This document shows, piece by piece, positions 9,965-22,200 of a stretch of 34,854 nucleotides of DNA. The translations under genes and the position numbers were made by a program. Every line of letters begins with the position of its first letter. Position 1 is the stretch's first letter. The stretch spans positions 56,489 to 91,342 of the forward strand of contig QKYT01000335.1 in the NCBI GenBank assembly GCA_003550305.1, in the 5' to 3' direction. Source of the stretch: Glomus cerebriforme (Eukaryota; Glomeromycota; Glomeromycetes; Glomerales; Glomeraceae). The notes below the pieces were generated by a model, which did not search any database, was not told where the DNA came from, and worked only from the letters and a program-made list of their open reading frames with translations.

Positions 9965-11379
9965 TTATTTTCTAATAACTTGAAATACTTCATAATCATC
10001 AACATCAAAATTACCTTGAGGTATATCAATCTTAGGATAGGAATCGGATAAGTATACCAATTACCACCGCCTCGACAAAATAAATTACCAAAAGAACCAA
10101 ATTGTGGTCCATAATGATGACAATATATAGATCTTTGATTATTATTAGTTTTATAACCTACTTTTGCGCTTCAAAGGTCTGTTCTATCTTTAAATGAAAA
10201 TATAAAACTATCATTTGTTGACATCCATGAATAACTTGAATCCCAAAAAAGTGGATTATATCCACCAACAATTTGTTCCGAATTTGTAACTTTTCCTATA
10301 ACTAAAAGTTGCTCCTTTATTATCACATTTTTCATGGAATGCTGCCCTACTAGCACGATGAAGTAAATTGAATCTATAAGGAATAATATGTCCAACTTTA
10401 TTATAATCAAAGTTTCTTTCTTGACTATCCAACTAGCAAAGATACTTAAATGTTGGCAATTAATTATATTTGAATGTACGCATAATCTAGGAGGTTGTAT
10501 ATTGATATTGAGTTTATTATTTGGTGCCATATGATGTGCAAGAATATTATTAACCAAATCATTTGGTAATAATTCTTTAAAAGGATATATTTTTAAAAGA
10601 AAATCTTTTGAAGATATACAATAAAATCTGATTAATGGAATAAATCTACTCAATCTTCTTTCTATCACCGTAAAATTATTTGTTAATATCTTGTTATATA
10701 ACAGGTTGTTGTCCACGCGCCCATTTTAATATACTTTCCCAAATGATAATTTCATTATTAATACACAAATCATCTCGTTTTAAAATTATTTCTAAAATAG
10801 CTGGATTTAAATTAATAAATTTAGTGTAATTAAATAAATAATTAGAATTACAGCAAATTTCTTGAATACAATGATTCCACAATTTATCAAGAACCTTTTT
10901 TTTTGATAAATTAGTTGATAATAAAATCATTATGTTTATTAATCAAGGTTTCTTGAATGTAGTTAACTAAAGGTTGAAGTCCAAATTCTTCCGATAGTAA
11001 CAAGAGATTTAATATCTCACGAGATTGTAATTAATACTTCCATACATATAACTGTAAATTTTGTATGAAAAGGAAAATTCATTTAGAATTTAGAATAATA
11101 AAATTTAAATTTTTAAATAAATAATCAATAAAAAATAAATTATATTTACCTTAAAAAATTTCCAATACTTTAGGTGAATGACTTGAATTTAAAACAAAAT
11201 AACCATTTCTTTTTTTAATATCATCTTTTGCAATAAACGACTTTTTAAAAAGGTCCAGATTGCGTTTTTAATATAAATGAATGAACATGAAATTCTTTTA
11301 TGTTTGGTTCGTAACCTTCTTTAGTTTTATAAAGCTTTTTATAATTATTAATTATTTCTTCGTAAAATTTTATAGACAT
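9965..11379 (-). pseudogene. BTB-BACK-TLDc pseudogene, copy C
   Basis: Full-length broken copy, start codon kept at 11379 (MSIKFYEEII) and stop at 9965. Lesions against copy D: a deletion of about 24 nt in the BTB exon near 11310; one-base changes in the homopolymer-rich parts of exon 1; a shortened BTB/BACK junction near 11030 and 10910; an 11-nt deletion near 10685 that removes most of KWSKND and shifts the frame; a further shift near 10450 (after SIFASW); an in-frame TGA replacing an Arg codon near 10173, just after DRTDL; and a broken C-terminal segment near 10040. The intron (about 11045-11150) is present. Fragments such as ERRLSRFIPLIRFYCIS and IVGGYNPLFWDSS identify the family. Confidence 0.85.
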
Positions 11380-11430
11380 GATGAGAAGTGTCTGAAGCGA
11401 TAAATTATATTTGTTTTTATGTGTATTTAT

Positions 11431-11496
11431 AATATTTACTTGGTATATATATATGCAAAGTTAATGAATTGACGAAAAAAGAATTTCATTTAGTTG
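11431..11496 (-). promoter_or_regulatory. Conserved core-promoter block of BTB-TLDc copy C
   Basis: Minus-strand sense AAATGAAATTCTTTTTTCGT, CAATTCATTAA, CTTTGCATATATATATACC, AAGTAAATATTATAAATAC. It matches the blocks at 2531-2596 and 33727-33790. Confidence 0.5.
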
Positions 11497-12317
11497 AAAT
11501 CAATTCTATTTATGAAATTTCATTTCGATGATATTCCTAAGTTCAGATCTACCAAATTCCTTTAAAATTTATATATTAGGAAAAATGGATCTTCCTGGCG
11601 TCGTTGTCAATTTAATTGGTACTATTATGTGAATAAAATCGAAGCCAGAATACATCAAAATTTTTGGAATAAAAAAATTTAATATTACCAAAAAATCAAA
11701 AAAATTCATCAGCGGCAAATAAAAGATTTTACAGAAAATGCAGCGAATGTATTTATAATTTTGTTGATAATTAACAGGTTGGTAAAGCTTCTGAGATACG
11801 ATGTAATTAATGATATTAAATCATAAACTTTTAGGCGTGTTTGTATGACGAAAATTACAAGGATCTCGATTTGGTTAGATTTAAGGATTTACTATGGAAA
11901 GAAAAGGACTCTTGACGCAGCAATTGTATCACGTAAACTTTAACTATTAACAGTCAAATGTTAAATATTGACGATAATGTCTATCTGGCTGGTCATTTGA
12001 AATGACCTTGAAATGACTTATTTTTAAAGCGCAAATGAACCAAAATCATTTGAAAAATGCCAAAATTTGCTTTCAACCATATAATTTGTGGATAATAAAT
12101 TTACTATGACCTCATTACTTCATTAATTTGTAATTAACGCCTTTAAATCGTCATCAACAGAAATGGCTTAGAAGATTTTCATTACTAGCTATAAATGGAA
12201 AAATTACTATCGTGATTTGAAATAAGGTCCGTTTAAAAGAATTCTAAATATTATTTTTTTTTTCACTCTTTCTTTTTCAAATATCAAATATCAATATAAT
12301 TTTTTTTTTAAAAAAAA
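11497..12317. other. Spacer upstream of the F-box gene
   Basis: The first 200 nt (to about 11690) resemble the far 5' flank of the other BTB-TLDc copies. The rest holds no gene that I can see. A pyrimidine-rich tract at 12254-12310 precedes the F-box start codon. Confidence 0.45.
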
Positions 12318-14009
12318 ATGACCTCATTATTACCAACAGAATCATTGGAACAAATCCTTTATCATTTTAAAAATGATAAAAAAACTCTTCATTCATGCAT
12401 TTTAGTGAATCGATTTTGGTGTTCAACAGCTTCTTCGATATTATATCAACGTCCATTTCAATTTCTCTCAAGACCTTCCCCTAAACTTATTCGTACCTTA
12501 GTCTCTTGTCTTTCACAACCTTCAAAAGAATTATTAGTTAAAGCATGTATTAATCCTGAAATTTATGAATTACCTTCTTCAGCATTAAATTATCCTTCAT
12601 TCATTCGTTATTTAAATTATGAATCAATTTATAATTCAGTATTTGAATTATTTAAAGGAATTTATGAAAAACAAAATAATCAACAGATTAAAGTCAATAA
12701 ATACAAATATGGTGTAAGCACAAAAAGATTACTCACGGTTGAATTATTTAAATCAATCATTTCTTCTACACCCGTTATTAAACATTTTATTTTAGATATT
12801 CAACATATTGATGATGCACTTAACGGAGAATTTATTAATTTTGATAATGATATTAAATCAATCTTAAATACTCAAAATTCTAAAGTATGTTTATCACAAG
12901 TAAAAAAATTGGAATATGGAGGGATGGATGATTTGGAAAATATGAATTTTTTCTATGATTATTGTAATGAAATTAAAAGTTTAGAAATTAATTTTTGTAA
13001 TAAAATGACAAAATCTGAATTTAAAACTTCTTCCTCATCCTCTGTAAAATATTTATTATTAACAAAGGATGATCGAATCATTGAAAAAGATTTAATTAAT
13101 TCTCAGATGGGATTAAAAAAATTCATTTTAAGGGGAAGGTATGAAAATTTGGAAAAATTATTTTCATCAATTGAAACACAAATTCAATCTTTAACATGTT
13201 TAGAATTATTTGAATGTTATTTAAAAGATAAAAATATAATGGGGGTTATATCAAAATGTCATAATTTAGAAATTTTGAAATTTATTGAATGTTATAATTC
13301 TAATTTTAGTAAAATGTTTCATTTTACTTTCAAAAAATTAAAAAGATTCGAATTTAAAAGAAATAGTTTAGGAAATACTGATCCTTTAATATCAATCTTT
13401 AAAAATTCAAGTCAAAGTTTAAAAGAGTTGGTTATAAATCAAAATGTTAATAGAATTATTGATAGACATTCAAGACATCGAACAAGAGTTGATTCAATAT
13501 TATTGGATTCTATTGGATTATTTTGTCAAAATTTGGTTTATTTGGAAATTTTTATTACACAAAATATTACAATTTCATGGTATGATACTTTAAAATTATT
13601 AAGTAATTTAAAAAAATTATTTATTACTGTAATAAAAGATTTATCAAATAATGAAGTATTTTGGAAAAATACTGCTATTAATTTACCTCCTTCTTTATCA
13701 GATTTAGCTATTCTTATTGCTCATGATAATTTAATTAATATATTAGGTTGGGTTATGGGAAATTGTAAAATTTATTTGGAAATTTTACAATTATTAGGTA
13801 ATGATCTTGTTGAACCAAAAGGTATTGAACATATTGTTGATTATTATTATAAATTTGGTTCTCTAAAACAATTGGTTCTTAATAAGCATAGTTATACTTT
13901 AAAAAGAGAAATTCTTATGAATGTTCAAGATTTATTTAAAGTCTCTTTTATTGGTCCTATTGGGATATCTGTAGAATGTCAAAAACATTCTTCTTTAAAT
14001 ATTCGTTAG
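12318..14009 (+). CDS. F-box protein with leucine-rich C-terminal region
   Basis: Intronless, 563 residues. Residues about 4-45 are an F-box: LLPTESLEQILYHF, then LHSCILVNRFWC and ASSILYQRPF. F-box proteins bind Skp1 and bring substrates to SCF ubiquitin ligases. From about residue 180 onward the sequence has irregular leucine-rich repeats (for example LVYLEIFI, LKKLFI, LSDLAILIA), which probably form an LRR-like solenoid for substrate binding. The layout (LP-x-E, LVNR-x-W, LY-x-RPF) matches the large F-box families of Glomeromycotina. No signal peptide. The ATG follows a T- and A-rich leader. No frame lesions, so it looks functional. Substrate unknown. Confidence 0.88.
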   Translation: MTSLLPTESLEQILYHFKNDKKTLHSCILVNRFWCSTASSILYQRPFQFLSRPSPKLIRTLVSCLSQPSKELLVKACINPEIYELPSSALNYPSFIRYLNYESIYNSVFELFKGIYEKQNNQQIKVNKYKYGVSTKRLLTVELFKSIISSTPVIKHFILDIQHIDDALNGEFINFDNDIKSILNTQNSKVCLSQVKKLEYGGMDDLENMNFFYDYCNEIKSLEINFCNKMTKSEFKTSSSSSVKYLLLTKDDRIIEKDLINSQMGLKKFILRGRYENLEKLFSSIETQIQSLTCLELFECYLKDKNIMGVISKCHNLEILKFIECYNSNFSKMFHFTFKKLKRFEFKRNSLGNTDPLISIFKNSSQSLKELVINQNVNRIIDRHSRHRTRVDSILLDSIGLFCQNLVYLEIFITQNITISWYDTLKLLSNLKKLFITVIKDLSNNEVFWKNTAINLPPSLSDLAILIAHDNLINILGWVMGNCKIYLEILQLLGNDLVEPKGIEHIVDYYYKFGSLKQLVLNKHSYTLKREILMNVQDLFKVSFIGPIGISVECQKHSSLNIR

Positions 14010-14075
14010 TACTTTTTTTTCATTTTATGATTTATTTCTTCTTATTCATATATTTTTATTACATCTGTATCAAAG

Positions 14076-14081
14076 AATAAA
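14076..14081 (+). terminator. Candidate poly(A) signal of the F-box gene
   Basis: AATAAA 67 nt after the stop codon. Confidence 0.4.
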
Positions 14082-14430
14082 AGAAAATTTTATAAAAATC
14101 TAAATGAACTAGATGCTAGATTAAAAAATTTGTTCTAATAATTTTTAATAAATCTTGAGTTGTATATCAATTTTCTTCTACTCTAATGCTTGTTCTTGAC
14201 AGTCGTAGGTTAGAATAACCGACAGCTGTTTCTCCTGAGTACCGCGTAGAGGTGGTAAGCTTCATTTAGGTTAATAGATAATCATAGGCAATGCTTATAA
14301 GTATTTCGATTTGTCCAAGGAGCAAATTCTATATTGGTAAAATTAAAAAAATATTTAGTGGAGTTTCTTAACAAAACAGTATAATTTTGAATCCAAAGTC
14401 GAATTTTTAACGTAGTAAGCTTTATTTTTC
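14082..14430. other. Spacer before the tandem repeat
   Basis: No gene. Positions about 14190-14265 are GC-richer than the surroundings (around GTCGTAGGTTAG and GAGTACCGCGTAGAGG) but match no RNA gene that I recognise. Confidence 0.35.
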
Positions 14431-15848
14431 GTCTAATAAGTATGTAAGTTTGTTATGCAGAATCAAACCACAATTAAATACATTACTCAAAGGAATATAT
14501 GTATTTAATTAATGGACTAATCAAAGCAACCTACNTCTCAGTATTTTTTTTTCAACNCTTTTGTTTCGTCCAATAAGTATGTAAGTTTTGTTATGCAGAA
14601 TCAAACCACAATTAAATACATTACTCAAAAGAATATTATATTTAATTAATGGACTNNNNNNNNNNNNNNNNNNNNNNNNNNNNNNNNNNNNNNNNNNNNN
14701 NNNNNNNNNNNNNNNNNNNNNNNNNNNNNNNNNNNNNNNNNNNNNNNNNNNNNNNNNNNNNNNNNNNNNNNNNNNNNNNNNNNNNNNNNNNNNNNNNNNN
14801 NNNNNNNNNNNNNNNNNNNNNNNNNNNNNNNNNNNNNNNNNNNNNNNNNNNNNNNNNNNNNNNNNNNNNNNNNNNNNNNNNNNNNNNNNNNNNNNNNNNN
14901 NNNNNNNNNNNNNNNNNNNNNNNNNNNNNNNNNNNNNNNNNNNNNNNNNNNNNNNNNNNNNNNNNNNNNNNNNNNNNNNNNNNNNNNNNNNNNNNNNNNN
15001 NNNNNNNNNNNNNNNNNNNNNNNNNNNNNNNNNNNNNNNNNNNNNNNNNNNNNNNNNNNNNNNNNNNNNNNNNNNNNNNNNNNNNNNNNNNNNNNNNNNN
15101 NNNNNNNNNNNNNNNNNNNNNNNNNNNNNNNNNNNNNNNNNNNNNNNNNNNNNNNNNNNNNNNNNNNNNNNNNNNNNNNNNNNNNNNNNNNNNNNNNNNN
15201 NNNNNNNNNNNNNNNNNNNNNNNNNNNNNNNNNNNNNNNNNNNNNNNNNNNNNNNNNNNNNNNNNNNNNNNNNNNNNNNNNNNNNNNNNNNNNNNNNNNN
15301 NNNNNNNNNNNNNNNNNNNNNNNNNNNNNNNNNNNNNNNNNNNNNNNNNNNNNNNNNNNNNNNNNATTATATTTAATTAATGGACTAATCAAAGCAACCT
15401 ACATCTCAGTAATTTTTTTTCAATCCTTTGCTTCGTCCAATGAGTATGTAAGTTTTGTTATGCAGAATCAAACCACAATTAAATACACTACTCAAAAGAA
15501 TATTATATTTAATTAATGGACTAATCAAAGCAACCTACATCCCAGTAATTTTTTTTCAACCCTTTTGTTTCGTCCAATAAGTATGTAAGTTTTGTTATGC
15601 AGCAGAATCAAACCACAATTAAATACATACTCAAAAGAATATTATATTTAATTAATGGACTAATCAAAGCAACCTACTTCTCAGTAATTTTTTTCAACTC
15701 TTTTGTTTCGGCCCATGAGTATGTAAGTTTATTATGCAGAATCAAACCACAATTAAATACACTACTCAAAAGAATATATGTATTTAATTAATGGACTAAT
15801 CAAAGCAACCTACATTCCAATAATTTTTTTTAAGAACTGTTCTTTTCG
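14431..15848. repeat. Tandem repeat, ~137-bp unit (minisatellite), with assembly gap
   Basis: Units begin at the motif GTCCAATAAGTATGTAAG at about 14431, 14568, 15435, 15572 and 15710, with the next boundary near 15848. Spacing is 137-138 bp. Each unit contains GCAGAATCAAACCACAATTA, an ATTTAATTAATGGACTAATC stretch and CAAAGCAACCTAC followed by a T-run. Units differ at a few positions. Open frames across it exist only because of the repeat and the N run, and I regard none as a gene. Confidence 0.92.
14656..15365. other. Assembly gap (710 N) inside the tandem repeat
   Basis: A run of N sits between two repeat units. The distance between flanking unit starts (867 bp) is not a multiple of 137, so the gap size is probably an estimate and the true copy number is unknown. 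Confidence 0.95.
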
Positions 15849-15907
15849 TACAATATGTGTCTAGACCCTGGTAACTTTTTTTCGTTTAGGATTCGAGAAC
15901 CTGTTAT

Positions 15908-16000
15908 TTTTCGTCCAACGAGTACGTAAGCTCTATTATGTTAAAGAATATACGTATTAAATAATAAAATAATGAAAGCCATTCAAATCTCAATAATTTT
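15908..16000. repeat. Decayed, shortened unit of the ~137-bp repeat
   Basis: Starts CGTCCAACGAGTACGTAAG and ends near CAAATCTCAATAATTTT, matching a unit but lacking the GCAGAATCAAACC middle. It marks the old edge of the array. Between it and the array lies an unrelated 60-nt stretch. Confidence 0.6.
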
Positions 16001-16304
16001 GGTACTTTATATTCAATAGAATTTCTTTACAAAAAAATCTATTTAGTTTTAACTGGAACTTTCCTCAGGAAACAAGTCGTGTAATGTTCTTGCGTCTTTA
16101 TTTTATTTATTTTATCATTTACGGCTTTTATTTTTATTTTTTCAGAAAACAATATGTTCAAGTCGAAAGGAAAGATACATTTGATATTGCAATCGAAAAT
16201 ATTGGAAAATATATACTGATTTTAATTTGAGTCATAACCATACTACATCAGTAAAAAAAAATCATCCTTTGTATCACGTGATTTTATTTAAAAACAGTGA
16301 CGTA
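16001..16304. other. Spacer downstream of the membrane-protein gene
   Basis: AT-rich. It contains a CACGTG site at about 16276. No gene seen. Confidence 0.4.
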
Positions 16305-17917
16305 TCATACTTTCTCTACTAATCGTTCTAGAGCAGATGGGTTAAATACATAATCTTTCAAAATCGACTCTAACTCTAGAATTCTATTTTCTAATTGTTC
16401 CACCCTCTGTTCAGTAGAACCATTTTTCGTAGGATTTATTGCAGAGATAAATGGAAAATTCTGTAAGTCTGCATCTTTTGGTATTTTCAACTTTTCTGCT
16501 CGATGCATTATGCCCCTTTAAGATAATGTTCATTAAAGTTCTGTTAGACACATGTCACTATGAAAATTGAAGAATCTACTTTTTATGACCTACCAAGGAT
16601 TCTTTCTTGGGTTTCCAAAGAGAAGAGTATAAATTCCACTAACCATCCCTAACAGAAATTAATAGAATCAATCAAAGATGCCCACATTTTTATATTTCTT
16701 AATGTCCCTCGCCTTATATTTTAATGTCATTTAACTTACCAAAAACACCGCCAGCCAACCCCAGAGACCCAAAAATCGTATGCGAACTAAGAAACAGAAA
16801 TAAGATTGAATCATAAAGACAAATCAGAATTCCATATTAGAAATGTTATATATAATTTTACCGCTTTTCGGATTTAACCTCATGGGTAAAGCTACCCGGA
16901 GCAATGCTAAAATGACCTGTATAAGTTAAATCCAAGGTTGGATGCATTGGATAGTTTTTCACTTCCAAGTCCAAGTAGGGTATACTATGGTAATTAGTAG
17001 TCGCGCCAACGATTGTGGAAAAGCGAGGTAAAAGAGTCCGAAGTGTGACTTTTTTGAAAGTAATCATAGTCGTCGTATTTTGAATTCCTGCGAACCCATT
17101 CATTTGTAGTTTGAATTCTTGCACCATGCGTTTGTCTGCAAGATAATCGGTTTTGATCCTTTCATCGATTCCATATTTTGGATCAATTTTCCATGGATTG
17201 AATTCTATTAATCGACCATATATTGTGATAAGTAAATATTATTAAATTTATTAACAAAATTCACAAAGCGAAAAAATGAATCACATAATTACTTGGATCC
17301 ATTAATGTTCCTGAAATAGTTGCCACGGATATATAATGAGAAGTAACTTCGGTAATATTTAAGATTCTGAAATAAAAATCAATGTTCCGTACCCATGACC
17401 CCTGAGGGTTTATTTCATCATTACCGTAAAAATAGATTGCATCACTTGTATTATAAGTGTGGCAATATTTTTCTGGGTGAAATTGATGTGAAAGCGCATC
17501 GCAGCCGTTATAAAAAGTAGTATTCGTGTAATTATTCCACGTGAAAACACATTTAGATATTTCGACATCACTCCAAACACCGCAGATTTCAATATCTTCG
17601 TACACAAATAAGAATCCGTTAGATTGAAAAATTATGATAATTTAGATACTCCATTAATATACCTGGAATGCTGAGTTTATCCAAGGTTTCATAAGTTAAT
17701 TGCACTAACGGTTTATCGTTTGTAATTTGAATAATAAGATACGCCAGATAGAGTAGATAAATAATTATTACTGTAGCGCCGGTCCCGTATCTTAGGCATT
17801 GAAATCTTTTTGATTCTAGGAACTGGAAATTAATTGATATTAAGAGATAAATTCTTGGAATGAGCGATTTCTCAGCACCTAAAAGACGCTTACCGTCTTC
17901 TGAACATAAAACGGCAT
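16305..17917 (-). CDS. Two-span membrane protein with cysteine-bearing ectodomain and coiled-coil tail
   Basis: Seven exons: 17917-17894, 17822-17663, 17595-17293, 17204-16862, 16786-16740, 16648-16594 and 16515-16305. All are GT-AG and in phase, giving 380 residues. Residues 1-20 are basic. A first span lies at about 21-40 (GTGATVIIYLLYLAYLIIQI). Residues about 60-270 are a luminal or extracellular domain with ICGVWSDVEISKCVFTW, two more Cys and several NxT/S sites (NYT, NTT, NTS, NIT). A second, Gly-rich span lies at about 279-303 (GSLGLAGGVFG to YTLLFG), followed by NPRKNPWG. A heptad coiled coil lies at about 345-367 (EQRVEQLENRILELESILK). The family is unknown to me by name. Both termini are predicted cytosolic. 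The first intron follows only 8 codons. A surface receptor or scaffold is possible but unproven. Confidence 0.82.
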
Positions 17918-19242
17918 TTCAAAAATAGATAGAATTAAACGTAAATGAGATTAGGCATTTTGGTTACCTAACCCGACTTTTATAGAGGTTTGACCCGCAA
18001 GCAATTTTTTAATCTATGTGTGACAAATAAATTTCTCAATTATTTTTAGGAATCTTTAAAATTTCTTTACATTGTTGGTCTTACAAAAATCTTTTTTCCA
18101 TTATCAGATATGAGTTTCCAAAACGTAGCGATGCCATTAGTTGTCGAATGTGAGGCGTAATTTGTGTTTTTTTTTTAAAGAAAAACATGGTTTGATATGT
18201 CGTCATAAATGAATCCTATCATGGTAAAACTTTATTCATTTTGAATCTTTCATTTGAATAACTGTGTTGCAAATATATTATTGATACATTAAAATTCATT
18301 TACAACTTACAAGTATAGAATTGTTTCGTTATTATGTTTTTATTTATTAGTCTGGACTCCGGAGTGTAACGAAGGACTATATACTTCTACAGTGCCAACT
18401 GTTAGTGAAAACTTATCACGTGAATATTTCCATTTATTTGCACTACATTACATAAATAAAATCTGACACTTTTATACAACGCTCCGGACTTTAACGATTT
18501 CCGTTTCTTAGTTTTATTATTTTTTTTTGTGAAAAAACTGATGTCACGTAAAATTGAAGCAGAGAGAATCTAAATTTGGTTAATAAAAAAAAGGGTCGCA
18601 ACAAAAAGAAATTTTTTTCATGATCAACCATTTGTTAGAAAAAAATTTATGTATTATATAATCAAAGTATAAATAAATATCCCGCGTCTAAATAAAGATT
18701 TTCAATAATGGCAGATCTACAATTAGTTTAGGAGGAAAACTACAACGTGAAATTTTCTTATCTTCAATTAACAGTTCAGTGCTTCATTTATTTTTACTCC
18801 TTTTTGGAATTTAGGGAATGTTTTGTATCGAATATTGCCATTTTATTGTTAAATGTGCTGAAAAATTCCTCATCTTAATTGACTACCGATACAGAAGTGA
18901 TGGAATCTCATTTCTTTATTACGGTTTGCTTTCCGCACACGTGTCTCATTAGGACAAATTTTATTCATTTATTGGTTAAATTCATATTTTATATTTTTAT
19001 TAATGTTATTTCAATTGTAATATTGAAATAAAACTTATTGCTGCACTAAAGTTGATATCGCTGAAATAACCAATCATTATTATTATATTAATTAAATACA
19101 ATTTATAAAGAAAGGAATAAAAAATTAATATTTATTCTATAAATTATTAATATTAACCAAAGTGTTCATAATGATAATCTATCTTGTTGATCATTCTTTT
19201 AATCCTTTCCGTCTTTCATGTGCATTTTAACATCTTTTTACA
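17918..19242. other. Gene-free spacer with paired CTCCGGA sites
   Basis: Two related sites, CTCCGGAGTGTAACGA (18357-18372) and CTCCGGACTTTAACGA (18482-18497), stand 125 bp apart; the first overlaps a perfect palindrome ACTCCGGAGT. CACGTG motifs occur near 18418 and 18939. TTTATT at 19131-19136 reads AATAAA on the minus strand, 107 nt past the WDR48 stop, and is a candidate poly(A) signal. No coding sequence found. Confidence 0.45.
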
Positions 19243-22200
19243 CTAAACGCTCTTCATTCTCAATCTATAAAAAAAAAGGATTAAAAATATGTTTTTCTAA
19301 AAAAAAAAATTGTATACTTTATTACATACCTATAAGTCATTGTTAAATCACCACCAGATGTTTTCCATATATGAGATTTAATAGTAGCCAATGTCATTGT
19401 AGGAGATAACACCTAATTTTAATCAAAACATAAAAAAAAGTATTAATATATGTACTACACATCTCTTTCATCTCAAATGTGAAATTACCTGATCTTGACA
19501 AATTAATTCTAACCATAATTCAGGTTTCATAGCATTAGTTCGTTCTTCATCAGCATTGGTTACATTTTGTCCTGTATTATTTGTTTCTTGTTCATTACTA
19601 CTTTCATCAGTATTATCAGTTAAAGATTTTTCGAGATATTCACTAGGAGCTGCTGTTGCTTCTGTTATCGAATTACCATTGATATTTACAGGATCTAGTT
19701 CTAATTTTTCTACTATATAAGCTAATATTTTCCTTACCCTTAACATTCTATTTGCAGTCAATCGAGCATTGCCATTTGGTAATTCGTCTAATTCTGCACC
19801 TTCATGTGGTTTTAATATAAAGCTAATTTTTATGGGTTCTTTAGCCGGAATTTTATTCTACATAACCAAAAAAAATCTTTAATAACTTAACAAAGCTCTC
19901 ATTAATTCTCGCCCTAGTTCTCTTACCTTAATAAGAAATTCAATTAACCAAGTAGGAGCCTTTTGTTCAATAATTTCAGCGTCCTTCTCCATATCACCAA
20001 CAGTACCTCTATATAAATCAACGCTTGTAGAAGCTTCATGACTTTCTTCACTTATTATTACGGTAGTGTGCGGTGATATTTGTATTTCGGGAGTTTCATT
20101 AGGCGGATATGGAACAAATGGTGGCTGTATTAATGGATGCATTTGTCTTATTGGGTAATAATGATGATGGTGATGATGATGCGGATGATATAATGTTGGT
20201 GTTGGTATATTTTGCGATGATAATAAACTTGTTGCTGTTGTATCATCATTTGTTTGAGTACTATTTTCTTCTTGAGATTGTCGTTGTTTTGTTTCATTAC
20301 CAGTAGTAGAAGTTGTAGTTGTATTTTTATTTATATTACCAATAGTAGTATTTCCCGTATTGTTTCCGCCACTATTATTAGTCCCTTCTGGCTTAGTATT
20401 ATCGCTTCTAGTAATTTTATTACCACTCCTAATTAACGTATGTTTAACTCTATTCATAAGACTAATAGAACTACTATTACTAGTATTATGATTAACCAAT
20501 GCAGGTGGTGGTGGTTGTATAGTAGTAGTAACAACAACACTACTATTAGTAGAGGTAGAAGCACTAATATTTCCATTACCATTGTTATTACCTCCTTCAG
20601 CGGCAGAGTTACCAGGAGGAGTGGTTGGGGAAGTAGTGGGAGAATTTAAATGGTGTGGTCCACTAAAATAATCAGATTGTTGTGAATTTGTCGCTGCCGG
20701 TGCGGTAAATGGACCCGTCGTAAATGCCGCTAAAGGTGTTGTTGGTGATTGTGGCATTGGTGGATTAATATTACTACTAATAGGATTTGGATTTGTTGCA
20801 GTTGGTGATGTACATGTCGTTGATGTTGCTGCTTGTGGTGGTATATTCACATTTACTTGTGTTGTAAATAAACTGATTTTAGAAATAGAATGTGTATTAA
20901 TAATAGTAATTAATTAGAATTATTCTACAACCCTCTTTACATTCATACCTATTGCCTTGCCGTTGTTGTTGCATTAATAGTCTTTGTTGATGTATTTCTT
21001 CATACGTCTGTATTTCAGCCTGAGTAAATTGTGCAAATAAATATCTTAATACCCATTTACCAAGATTAACTATTAACGATTAACAAAAAGGTACGAAAAA
21101 AAGACAATTAGTAATTATAACAGTAATCAATAATTATAATATTTATAATAGTTACTTCTCTGGTCATCTCGTATTTCTGAATCTTCTGTTAGTCCTGCTT
21201 CGTCCGCGTACATTTCTGCATCAAAACATTTACTTTCATCTAGATGTACTGTTAACGCCTATTATAAAAATAATAAGTTAATACATAAATTAAGTTTCCT
21301 CAACTATTTTTAATCACTTACACCAATTCTTGTATCAACATAACACCAATTTGGTATAGATTCGGGAGTATTGATTTCTTGAGCAATTTCATCAATATTA
21401 CATTTACCGAAAACTTTAATTCTGACACATTTTATAATATCCCATAAAGCAACTTCACCATTATTATCTGATGTGAGTATATTTCTACGATTATTCAACA
21501 TAACATATTTAATTAACCCATGTTGTCCTTTTATTATATGATCTGCTTTTTCTCGAACTGGTATTGGATCTTCATAATCCACATCATTATAATAATCATC
21601 TATTGCTACGCTATATATGGTTGCCACTTCACTATCTGTCGAAGTTACTAATGATGGAGGTGGTAATGAAGAAGTTTGAGTTGGTGAAGTTGTTACAGCT
21701 GTTGATGTTAATTTTATCAAGGACGATGATGGGATTTGTGATAAATTTTGGGAAGATGAAGATGTTGGTGGTGATGAAGATACTGAGAATCTTCTATTTT
21801 TCCTGATCGGTACTGATAAATCTTGCTATAGAAATTCGAGAAAATAATTAATTTAAATTTGAATTCTAATAAATTGTGAAAATCTATCAAGATCACATAA
21901 CTCACCCATCGCTTAATACTTGAACCGTAAGTTGCCGTCCAAATATATTTATTATCAAGTGTTACGAGCTAAATCAATAATAAAAAAAATTAATTTTAAA
22001 CGAAAAAAAAACGCCTCCATCCTTCTCCCGCGCTTATCTACCTTGACAACCCCAGCATCTTCTTTACAGACGGCAACACATTCCCCATCACCAATTTCTT
22101 CACATCCACTATAATCCGTACGAGTAACCAATCCATCTTTACTTCCAGCATAAAATACTTCTAATCTAGGATGATCAGAATACAATGACCATATTGAATC

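Noticed and set aside
14588..15392. Open frames of about 250 codons on both strands over the gap
   Set aside because: They consist almost wholly of N bases, so they carry no information.
15597..15791. 64-codon open frame in the tandem repeat
   Set aside because: Its sequence simply repeats the 137-bp unit, and the frame depends on small unit differences.
20109..20649. Plus-strand frames opposite exon 10 of the WDR48-like gene
   Set aside because: They are antisense shadows of the low-complexity codons; the minus-strand exon structure explains the region.
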